From: an uncultured Rubritalea sp. | GTDB taxonomy: Bacteria; Verrucomicrobiota; Verrucomicrobiia; Verrucomicrobiales; Akkermansiaceae | Direction of reading: 5' to 3' | DNA length: 62,435 nt | Assembly: GCA_937923145.1 (NCBI GenBank) | Contig: CALAJT010000010.1 | Span: 1-62,435, forward strand | In this document: positions 43,167-50,759 of the stretch, in pieces | How positions within the stretch are numbered: position 1 is the stretch's first letter | How the letters are laid out: each line of letters begins with the position of its first letter | The notes under the pieces: model-generated | Databases searched by the model: none | The model's input: the letters and a program-made list of their open reading frames with translations, nothing else | What the model was told of the DNA's origin: nothing | Made by a program: the position numbers and the translations under genes

Positions 43167-46013
43167 TTAGACACTAAATGCTGCTTCTACTAGTTGCTTC
43201 TGACCTCGCTTATGCATTGCCTTAGCACCTGTAGCTGGGCTGGATGCGGACGGTCTGCCTGCGTAGCGGATGTGGGCTGTTAGAGAGTTCATGAGACGTG
43301 GCGCTATAAATGTCCATGCTCCCATATTCTGTGGCTCTTCCTGACACCAGACGAATTTCGCTGCTTTAGGGAACTGAGCTACTAGAGCTTTTACCATTTC
43401 ATCATGATAAGGATAAAGCTGCTCGACTCTTAGAATCGCGGTGTTTTGAATGCCTGCTTCTTCTCTGTGTTGATTTAGGTCGTAGAAGACTTTTCCTGAG
43501 CAGAATACTATGCGCTCGACTGCTTCTGGATTCTCGAATGACTTACTGTCAGGGAGAATTTCCTGGAAACATGTGCCGTCTAAGAAATCTTCTACATCTG
43601 AGACTGCCTCTGCTCGTGAAAGCAGGCTTTTCGGAGTCATTATGATGTATGGCTTTCTGAACGCACGCTTCTTCTGTCTGCGAAGTGCGTGGAAATACTG
43701 AGCGGGTGTGGTGAAGTTACCTACCTGCATGTTGTTCTCAGCACAGAGCTGGAGGAATCTTTCGAGACGAGCACTTGAGTGCTCTGGTCCCATTCCTTCA
43801 TAGCCGTGAGGGAGCATCATTACGAGGCTGCTCGGTGTCTGCCATTTGGATTCTGCGGATGATATGAATTGGTCTATGATTACCTGTGCTCCATTGGAGA
43901 AATCACCAAACTGAGCTTCCCACATGTTGAGCATGTTAGGGCAACCTAGTGAGTATCCGTAGTCAAATCCTAGCACTGCGAATTCGGAAAGCAGACTGTT
44001 GTAGACGCAAAGTTTAGCTTGGTCTTCAGCGAGATTCTGGAGCGGGATGTAGCGTTCTCGTGTCTCAGAATCATAGAACACAGCGTGACGGTGAGAGAAA
44101 GTTCCGCGCCTAACATCCTGACCTGATAGTCGCACTGGGTGACCCTCTAGAAGGAGTCCACCCCATGCCATTGACTCAGCCATCCCCCAGTCGAATCCTT
44201 TGCCTTCAGCAAAAGCTTTCGCACGCCTCGGGATGAAACGCTTAGCTAGAGTCGGGTGCATATTGAAGCCGTCAGGAAGAGTTGTTAGAGTCTTGCCTAT
44301 GTGCTCAATAGTCAACCGGCTGAGACCAGTATTTACTGGTGCGTGAGAGTATGGAGGCTGAGGCTCAGCCGTAGAACCACTGAAGACTGAGCGGTCACCC
44401 TGCTCCTGCATTTTAAGCATTTTTTGGTAGCCTGCTTCAAGCTCATTCCAGATATCATTATGAACTTCATCTGCTTCCGCTTGAGTAAGCTCACCATCTG
44501 CCACTAGCTGAAGCTTGTAGGCTTCTCCGAATGGCTTACGCGAGTTAATGTTGCGGTAAATATGTGGAGCTGTGAATGCAGCCTGGTCAGTTTCATTATG
44601 TCCCTGACGACGGTAGCAATACATGTCTAGCACGATATCTTTACCAAATTTCTGACGATATTCGAGCGCGAACTCTGCTGCCCATACGAGGTCTTCTGGT
44701 GACTCACCATTAACATGCAGGATAGGCGCTTCGATCATCTTAGCCACATCAGTAGCGTAGGCAGATGAGCGGGCATCTTCTGGCATTGTGGTGAAGCCTA
44801 TCTGGTTGTTTATCACGATGTGGATCGTTCCGCCTGTGCGGTAACCAGGTAGCTGGGAAAGGTTGAGTAGCTCAGCGATAGAGCCTTGACCAGCGAATGC
44901 TGCATCTCCGTGAATGAGGAGAGGGAGCACTTGCTTACGGTCGGTCTTGCTGCCATCTCCATCGTCACCGATGATGCGCTGTCTCGCTCTTGCCTTACCC
45001 TCTGTGACTGCGTTGACCGCTTCGAGGTGAGACGGATTAGCAGCTAGGCTAAGCCTGACTTCTCCGTCTGGGAGTTGACGGACTTTCTCGTAGCCGAGGT
45101 GGTATTTCACATCGCCATCACCAGCTACGATAGCCGGAACGTAGTCTGGTGTGAATTCGTAAAGAATTGTAGTAAGAGTTTTCTGCAGGAAGTTACGCAG
45201 GACATTGAGCCGACCACGGTGAGCCATACCGAGCTCGATTTCCTTCACGTTGCTAGCTGGGCAATTTTCTAAAATCGTGTTCAGTAGAACCATTGTGCCT
45301 TCTCCACCTTCGAGTGAGAATCTTTTCTCCCCGAGGAATCTTTTCCCTAAGAATGATTCGAAAAGTTCAGCTTCAAGAACATATTTAAGGATTTTCTGAT
45401 GAATTTCTTTAGGCTGAGGTCCAAGCTTTGTGCGCTGCTCTATCTTGCTTCTGATCCAGTTTCTATCATCCGTATTGTGGATATGCATGAACTCAAATCC
45501 AGTCTTGCCTGAGTAACACTCCTCAAGTCCCTGAATCATTTCGCGCAGAGTCATCGTCTTGCCACCACGGAAAAACTGAGTTGAAGCATCCTTATCAAGA
45601 TCTGCCTCTGTGAGTCCGAATTCTTTTAATGCTAAACGAGGATTTCTCTCTGGATGCTTAGCAAGCGGATTAATATCGGCCTGAGTATGACCGAGTGTTC
45701 TGTAATTGTAGACTAAGCTAACACATTTGCCACGGAAGGTAAGATTGCCTTCTGCTTCTGATTCATTTGCAGTACCTGATGGCACAGGAGATACTAAAGG
45801 AACGGGAACAACTGCTGTAGCATTTGTCGTTGAAGCTGTATCTGCAATTAAGCCAGCTTCTTCACGTTCTTTCTTAGTCTGAGCGTTTCCGAGTTCGAAG
45901 CCCTCAAAAAATGCAGACCACTCTTTGTCTACTGATTTTGGATCATCGCACCATTCTTGGTATTTATCATCGAGAACGTCAGCATTGAGACGAGGTGAAA
46001 CAAATGAATTCAT
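43167..46013 (-). CDS. sucA: 2-oxoglutarate dehydrogenase E1
   Basis: The 948-residue ThDP enzyme has the N-terminal E1o segment (YQEWCDDPKSVDKEWSAFF), GKCVSLVYNYRTLGHTQADINPL, the HGDAAFAGQGSIAELL and IVINNQIGFTT cofactor region, and the transketolase-like C-terminal half with MLPHGYEGMGPEHSSARLERF (read as consecutive motifs). It decarboxylates 2-oxoglutarate and succinylates the SucB lipoyl groups. It heads the sucA-sucB operon and is divergent from the ABC ATPase gene. Confidence 0.95.
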   Translation of the reverse strand: MNSFVSPRLNADVLDDKYQEWCDDPKSVDKEWSAFFEGFELGNAQTKKEREEAGLIADTASTTNATAVVPVPLVSPVPSGTANESEAEGNLTFRGKCVSLVYNYRTLGHTQADINPLAKHPERNPRLALKEFGLTEADLDKDASTQFFRGGKTMTLREMIQGLEECYSGKTGFEFMHIHNTDDRNWIRSKIEQRTKLGPQPKEIHQKILKYVLEAELFESFLGKRFLGEKRFSLEGGEGTMVLLNTILENCPASNVKEIELGMAHRGRLNVLRNFLQKTLTTILYEFTPDYVPAIVAGDGDVKYHLGYEKVRQLPDGEVRLSLAANPSHLEAVNAVTEGKARARQRIIGDDGDGSKTDRKQVLPLLIHGDAAFAGQGSIAELLNLSQLPGYRTGGTIHIVINNQIGFTTMPEDARSSAYATDVAKMIEAPILHVNGESPEDLVWAAEFALEYRQKFGKDIVLDMYCYRRQGHNETDQAAFTAPHIYRNINSRKPFGEAYKLQLVADGELTQAEADEVHNDIWNELEAGYQKMLKMQEQGDRSVFSGSTAEPQPPYSHAPVNTGLSRLTIEHIGKTLTTLPDGFNMHPTLAKRFIPRRAKAFAEGKGFDWGMAESMAWGGLLLEGHPVRLSGQDVRRGTFSHRHAVFYDSETRERYIPLQNLAEDQAKLCVYNSLLSEFAVLGFDYGYSLGCPNMLNMWEAQFGDFSNGAQVIIDQFISSAESKWQTPSSLVMMLPHGYEGMGPEHSSARLERFLQLCAENNMQVGNFTTPAQYFHALRRQKKRAFRKPYIIMTPKSLLSRAEAVSDVEDFLDGTCFQEILPDSKSFENPEAVERIVFCSGKVFYDLNQHREEAGIQNTAILRVEQLYPYHDEMVKALVAQFPKAAKFVWCQEEPQNMGAWTFIAPRLMNSLTAHIRYAGRPSASSPATGAKAMHKRGQKQLVEAAFSV

Positions 46014-46142
46014 ATTTATGATTTTTTAAATGGAAAACTTTACTCCCCGAGCATTTATTGCTTGGTAAGAGAGTCAGATGTATTTACTTAAGAGTCAGGA
46101 GCCGAAGAGTCAATAATACTTCCAACTATTTATCACTTTTAT

Positions 46143-46179
46143 AGCCCTAAATCACATATCCAGAGCCCTAAAGCGCATA
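46143..46179. promoter_or_regulatory. Pair of direct repeats in the sucA/ABC divergent region
   Basis: AGCCCTAAA followed by tCaCATA (46143-46158) recurs as AGCCCTAAA followed by gCgCATA (46164-46179). The copies are 21 bp apart, two helical turns, so a regulator could bind both on one face of the DNA. The site lies between the divergent starts at 46013 and 46193. Confidence 0.45.
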
Positions 46180-46192
46180 ATCAACAGACTTT

Positions 46193-47125
46193 ATGATAGA
46201 AATCAATCATCTCACCAAAAAATACGGCAGATTTACCGCAGTAAAAGACCTTTCCTTTAACGTTGGAGCGGGACAAGTCGTCGGATTTTTAGGACCTAAC
46301 GGAGCTGGTAAAACAACCACTCTCAGGATGCTAACTGGTTACTTACCACCTACATCAGGCACTGCTTCTATCGCCGGATACGATATTTTTAAAGACTCAA
46401 TAAAAGCTCGTTCACAGATTGGCTACATGCCAGAGAATGTGCCTCTCTATGATGACATGCGAGTGCGTGAATACCTGAAATTCCGCGCTCAAGTCAAGGG
46501 ACTCAAAGGCAGTGAAGCTAGAACTATGACAGGTGAAGCTATAGAGACCTGTGGACTATCCCACATGCGCAAGCGGATGATAAAAACGCTCTCAAAAGGG
46601 TATCGCCAAAGAGTAGGTCTCGCTGACGCACTGATCAATAAGCCACAGCTCCTCGTGCTCGATGAGCCTACTAATGGGCTCGATCCGAACCAGATCCGCT
46701 CGATACGTAATCTGATTAAGAAACTCGGTGAGAAGCATACGATTCTTGTTTCTAGTCATATTCTGAGTGAAGTAGAAATGATAGCTGACCACATTGTCAT
46801 CATTGATGGTGGTGAGATCAAAGCATCTGACACCCCAAAAAATCTCATCGACGGAATGCGGGCAGCTGGCAAAATCACAGCTGAGATTCAGGGCAACGGC
46901 GAAACTATCCAAGGCGCTATTAGCAGACTTAATCACGTAAAGAAAGTGACCAACACAGCGATGGAAAAAAAGTGGAATAAACTCGATATACTTTGTGAAT
47001 CTGGCACTGACACGCGTGAACGTATTAGCGAGCTCTCCGCACAATACGGCTGGCAAATCCGCACACTGCACCGCCACAAGGGAACTCTAGAGGACGTATT
47101 CGTAGAATTGACTCGGAAGGATTAA
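46193..47125 (+). CDS. ABC transporter ATP-binding protein (GldA/ABC-2 type)
   Basis: The 310-residue protein has Walker A GPNGAGKTTTLRM, the signature LSKGYRQRVGLADALI, Walker B LLVLDEPTNGLD and the switch His in VSSHILSE. The C-terminal extension of about 90 residues resembles GldA-like ATPases of ABC-2 exporters. The usual partner would be an ABC-2 permease, but the next gene, starting directly after its stop, is an LptF/LptG-type permease. The signature is not that of LptB (LSGGE), so a switch of partner or a co-transcribed but separate function is possible. Confidence 0.88.
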   Translation: MIEINHLTKKYGRFTAVKDLSFNVGAGQVVGFLGPNGAGKTTTLRMLTGYLPPTSGTASIAGYDIFKDSIKARSQIGYMPENVPLYDDMRVREYLKFRAQVKGLKGSEARTMTGEAIETCGLSHMRKRMIKTLSKGYRQRVGLADALINKPQLLVLDEPTNGLDPNQIRSIRNLIKKLGEKHTILVSSHILSEVEMIADHIVIIDGGEIKASDTPKNLIDGMRAAGKITAEIQGNGETIQGAISRLNHVKKVTNTAMEKKWNKLDILCESGTDTRERISELSAQYGWQIRTLHRHKGTLEDVFVELTRKD

Positions 47126-48499
47126 GTGTTTAACATTTCATTCATGGCTCGCATCCGCACCTTTCTTTTACCAGCTATTCTGCTCATCACTGGGCTAATA
47201 GCGGCTTCGATTGCGTTGCCAAATGAACAGACCGAGGTAAATCGTCAGATGATAGGTTACCCTGACTCTGACCGATTCGCACACCAGTTTCGTGTCTACC
47301 TACTGGGCTTTCTATGCATACTTCCCTTACTCTGTAGCTTACTATATCTCTGCCTAGATACGCTGGATAAATATACCATTAGAATCTTTCTAAATTGCTT
47401 CGTTATATGCTTTGGTGCTTTATTTATAATAATGATGCTAGAGGATCTTCAGGATAATCTTTCTGATTTTAAGCAATCTGCCGAAAGCAGCACTCTGATG
47501 CTCCGGCACTACATCTCGAAACTACCCGCATTAATCGTATTCATACTCCCCTACTCACTGATGCTCTCATTACTATGGGCACTAGGCAGAATGTCTCGTA
47601 CTCAAGAAATCGTCTCTATTATCCAGACTGGCAGAGGTGTATTCCGCTTCACTCGTCCACTCATCGGAGTAGGAGTTATCTGCACTGTCATATGCCTTAT
47701 TTTTAATTACTACTGGGCGCCTATTGCTGAGAACAAGGAAGATCTCATCCTTAGAGAAGCGAAAGGTGAATCAATGGCTGAGGCTAGAGATGTAGCCTAC
47801 CAAAACTCTAATAATTCACGACACTGGCTAGTAGGAGAATTTCCTTATGATCACTCAAAGGGTGAACCTCTCAAATATATAGAAATCACCACTCTTAATA
47901 AACAGAATCAAGCCACTTCTAAGATTATTGCTGAAGAAGCCACATGGTCATTAAAAGATAGGTCATGGACCCTTAAAGAGCCCACTACGTTTAATCTAAC
48001 AAACCCAAGATCCGACATCCCGATGGTAGCTGTTTCTAAAGAGGATGTTGTTACTAAATGGGAAGAAACACCTTACCAAATCATCAAACCAGGACAAAAA
48101 GCTCCCTATCTAGGAGTCCCTGGACTCATTAGTTGGTGCCAAAACCATGTTGATAATCCGCTCTCTGACAAGCGCTCCTACCAGACCCACCTTTACTACC
48201 GCGTCGCCCAGCCATTCATCTGTCTTATTACTATCTTATTGGCTGCTCCACTAGGTATCGTATTCAGTCGTCGCGGGGTGGGTGGTGGAGTTGCCGTTGC
48301 TATATTCCTATGTGCTGGAATGATATTCTGCTCGACTGTTTTCCCTACACTAGGAGAGTCTGGGCACTTGCCGCCTATCCTTGCAGCATGGGCTACGAAC
48401 ATTCTTTTCATTTTAATAGCGCTCTACTTATTCTATCGCAGAATGACCGGTCAACCGATCTACCAGATGATCAAGAACCTTCTACCATCAGGAGACTAA
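47126..48499 (+). CDS. LptF/LptG (YjgP/YjgQ)-family permease with N-terminal extension
   Basis: The 457-residue membrane protein starts with GTG directly after the ABC ATPase stop (an ATG follows six codons on). From about residue 80 it follows the LptF/LptG pattern: a first helix pair (KYTIRIFLNCFVICFGALF), LPALIVFILPYSLMLSLLWALGRM, a periplasmic beta-jellyroll (about 195-345), and C-terminal helices with APLGIVFSRRG. LptFG extract lipopolysaccharide from the inner membrane. The first 75 residues add two extra hydrophobic segments not usual for the family. Confidence 0.82.
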   Translation: MFNISFMARIRTFLLPAILLITGLIAASIALPNEQTEVNRQMIGYPDSDRFAHQFRVYLLGFLCILPLLCSLLYLCLDTLDKYTIRIFLNCFVICFGALFIIMMLEDLQDNLSDFKQSAESSTLMLRHYISKLPALIVFILPYSLMLSLLWALGRMSRTQEIVSIIQTGRGVFRFTRPLIGVGVICTVICLIFNYYWAPIAENKEDLILREAKGESMAEARDVAYQNSNNSRHWLVGEFPYDHSKGEPLKYIEITTLNKQNQATSKIIAEEATWSLKDRSWTLKEPTTFNLTNPRSDIPMVAVSKEDVVTKWEETPYQIIKPGQKAPYLGVPGLISWCQNHVDNPLSDKRSYQTHLYYRVAQPFICLITILLAAPLGIVFSRRGVGGGVAVAIFLCAGMIFCSTVFPTLGESGHLPPILAAWATNILFILIALYLFYRRMTGQPIYQMIKNLLPSGD

Positions 48500-48503
48500 A
48501 TCT

Positions 48504-49022
48504 ATGGCATTACCTGAATCATGGTCTTTTAAATCTCGCGCACATCAGTGCTCTATCACTGAGAAAAAATTCGAAGATGGAAACACCTTCTACACCGCAA
48601 TCTACCCAGATCCAGAATCTAGCGGTTACTTGCGAAAGGATTTCTCATTAGAAGCGTGGAATTATAAGTCAGATGAGTTCAAAAGTCCATTTTCATTCTG
48701 GAAATCTACCTACGAAGTCGTCATTGCGGAAGCCAAGCCAGAGGTCGTTGCCAAAGATTCCGCAGAGGGATTACTCAGTCGCTTAATCGAAGAAGATCAA
48801 GAACACACCGAGAACGCCCGCTACATCCTAGCTATCATGCTAGAACGCCAAAAGCTCCTCAAGGAAACCGATAAACAAATGACACCGAATGGAACTCTAC
48901 GCATCTACGAGCACAAGAAGCTGGGCGAAATCTACATTATCAAAGACCCCAACATCCCGCTTGATCAAGTGGAGTCGGTACAGAAGGAAGTCTCGGAGTT
49001 ACTATACGGGAGAGATCTATAA
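48504..49022 (+). CDS. Hypothetical protein linked to the LptFG-type permease
   Basis: The 172-residue protein is not recognised. It starts four bases after the permease stop, so it probably shares its transcript. It has no signal peptide. The first part contains CSIT and aromatic residues; the second part is helical (ESVQKEVSELLYGRDL). One possible reading is a soluble accessory protein of the permease, based only on gene order. Confidence 0.6.
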   Translation: MALPESWSFKSRAHQCSITEKKFEDGNTFYTAIYPDPESSGYLRKDFSLEAWNYKSDEFKSPFSFWKSTYEVVIAEAKPEVVAKDSAEGLLSRLIEEDQEHTENARYILAIMLERQKLLKETDKQMTPNGTLRIYEHKKLGEIYIIKDPNIPLDQVESVQKEVSELLYGRDL

Positions 49023-49104
49023 TTCACTTAATTGGGAAGCCCAGTTTTAGCCAATAATGAAAAACTGTTTGTGTAAGGATAAGATGCCTTTATATTTAAG
49101 TGAT

Positions 49105-49230
49105 ATGAAAAACCACCTAAAATTATTACTGATTGCGTCCTCACTAATTACTGTAGCCACACTTTCATCATGCGTCCCAATTGCGGCTGGTGCAGCTGCA
49201 GGTTACGTGGTGTCAGAAGCTAACGAGTAG
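49105..49230 (+). CDS. 41-residue lipoprotein
   Basis: ATG 49105 opens a 41-codon frame: a basic start MKNHLK, a hydrophobic stretch, the lipobox LSSC at about 20-23, and a tiny mature peptide VPIAAGAAAGYVVSEANE with small-residue GxxxG character. It is followed by a terminator. Its size and lipobox resemble entericidin-like and other very short envelope lipoproteins. Confidence 0.65.
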   Translation: MKNHLKLLLIASSLITVATLSSCVPIAAGAAAGYVVSEANE

Positions 49231-49261
49231 AACTTGAGTCTACAGTAAATTATAACTACAG

Positions 49262-49290
49262 ACCCTCACCTATGTAGATGAGGGTTTTTA
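49262..49290 (+). terminator. Rho-independent terminator
   Basis: ACCCTCA (49262-49268) pairs with TGAGGGT (49279-49285), followed by TTTT. It ends the small lipoprotein transcript. Confidence 0.75.
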
Positions 49291-49487
49291 ATGTAATTTC
49301 ACAAACAAAATATTTAGATACCCCCCAGACCGCTGCCCCCTTTGACAAACACCACTATCCCTATATCTAAATGATCCTTAGCATAGGCAACACTTATCTG
49401 CGTATTAACTATGGTAGCCTCTTAAGATTGCCGGAGAATGTCGCTTACTGTTTTCAGTTCGTTTATAGTATTAATTAAGGTTAAATA

Positions 49488-50183
49488 CTATGCTTGGTAG
49501 CCGCAAACCGAGGCAATGGATGATTGTATATCGACTATATTTGCTGCTGCATCATTACCATCGAAAATTGCGCTTCCTGTAACGATAAGATCTGGATTAA
49601 TTTTAGCTATTTTGGCGACATTTTCTTTCTTCACTGCTCCATCAATAGCGATGATGAGCTCTGGTTTCCAGTTGCGGAGTTTCACAACGCGCTCTTCTAC
49701 TATAGGGAAGAATGTTTCCTCACCTGTGTCAGGTCCGATTGAGAGGACGAATACTACGTCGATCCAGTCTAGGAATGGCTGTAAAGTTTCGAGCGGGGTG
49801 GTAGGATAGATACCCACACTTGCTAGCGCCTCAGATTGATTAATGAGTTTTAGCGTAGCGGCTATATTTTTAGTGTGCTCAACTTGGAATGTGATGATAT
49901 TAGCTCCAGCTGCGATGAATCCTGGGATCTGGTTCTCAGGTTTATCAGTGAGAAGATGAACATCTTTTATGAGGTTAGTATCTAGCCCAGCTAAGAATGA
50001 TGCTCCGACTGAAATCTCAGGCCATATTACGCCATCCATGACATTTAAATGGAGGAGATTTACACCAGATTTTTCTAGTATAGCAATTTCTTGCCCTTGA
50101 TTCATCATGCTGCCAGTAAGTGTGCCTACGCTTAGTTGCGGGCTTCCTATACGGAGCTTGGAAATAAGATCTTGCTTGCTCAT
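49488..50183 (-). CDS. Ribulose-phosphate 3-epimerase-like TIM barrel
   Basis: The 231-residue protein follows the Rpe fold: LSVGTLTG, HLNVMDGVIWP, KDVHLLTDKPE, GIYPTTPLE, VVFVLSIGPDTGEETFF, AIDGAVKKENV and VTGSAIF. In true Rpe the motif is H-x-D-V-M-D-G; here the first Asp, a metal ligand and acid/base, is Asn, while the two His and the Asp of IDG remain. The substrate is therefore uncertain: a sugar-phosphate epimerase with altered chemistry or a binding protein. It starts one base after the Tm-1-like fragment gene, forming a two-gene unit. Confidence 0.7.
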   Translation of the reverse strand: MSKQDLISKLRIGSPQLSVGTLTGSMMNQGQEIAILEKSGVNLLHLNVMDGVIWPEISVGASFLAGLDTNLIKDVHLLTDKPENQIPGFIAAGANIITFQVEHTKNIAATLKLINQSEALASVGIYPTTPLETLQPFLDWIDVVFVLSIGPDTGEETFFPIVEERVVKLRNWKPELIIAIDGAVKKENVAKIAKINPDLIVTGSAIFDGNDAAANIVDIQSSIASVCGYQA

Positions 50184-50184
50184 G

Positions 50185-50454
50185 TTAGTTATTTTTTACG
50201 AGTTTGGTGAGAATTTTTTTAGATCCTTCAGTGGCAGAAGGATCAGACATCTCACTACTAAGATTTAGCAGAATTCCCTCTAGATTACCACCACTCTTAG
50301 CGACAACATCTGCACGTGAAACATAGGCACCCATGCCAGCGTCTCCTACTACTCCTATATCAATGATAAGCGCTTTGTCGCCGAGTGACTCAATTTCCTC
50401 GATCATCAAGCCAGCTTCCGCGGTCTTGGTGTCGAGTGTTGCTAGTATTGCCAT
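50185..50454 (-). CDS. N-terminal fragment of a Tm-1-like/UPF0261 protein
   Basis: The 89-residue protein begins like the UPF0261/Tm-1 ATP-binding family (AILATLDTKTAEAGLMIEEI, then ALIIDIGVVG and AYVSRADVVAKSGG) but stops where the full-length family (about 400 residues) continues. The last 25 residues are unlike the family. Either it is a broken gene or a small domain reused alone, tightly coupled with the Rpe-like gene. No frame continuing the missing domains was found on this strand, since the epimerase gene follows at once. Confidence 0.6.
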   Translation of the reverse strand: MAILATLDTKTAEAGLMIEEIESLGDKALIIDIGVVGDAGMGAYVSRADVVAKSGGNLEGILLNLSSEMSDPSATEGSKKILTKLVKNN

Positions 50455-50759
50455 TGTTTTTATGGAATTATTGGGTTGGGAAATTATGAGAAACGGATGT
50501 ATTTTTTAGGAGTCATGTTGAAGCAGCCTTAAATTTTCTGAGAAAGGAGTTCAATGTTGAAAAACTTTTACAGACGAGCATTACATGACACATAATTCTG
50601 TCCGTCATCCTCCGCGTTAAAAAACAAGTATGTCACCCAAAATATCCACTAGGTAGCTAGTCTGAAAAGATACTTTGTTTTCATATTTAATACCCTAATA
50701 AAAAAGTGCCATTACTCAAGAGCAATGACACACTTCGTTTAGAACTTTAGTTAGAGATG
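50455..50759. other. Intergenic region with a terminator
   Basis: The 305 bp hold no supported gene. Close to the cytochrome gene is its terminator (50701-50731). The rest is AT-rich and featureless to the eye, and must contain the promoter of the two-gene unit to its left. Confidence 0.5.
50701..50731 (-). terminator. Rho-independent terminator of the cytochrome gene
   Basis: On the minus strand GTGTCATT and AATGGCAC form an eight-base stem with one mismatch around a ten-base loop, followed by a run of T (the A-run at 50700-50705 on the plus strand). Confidence 0.65.
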
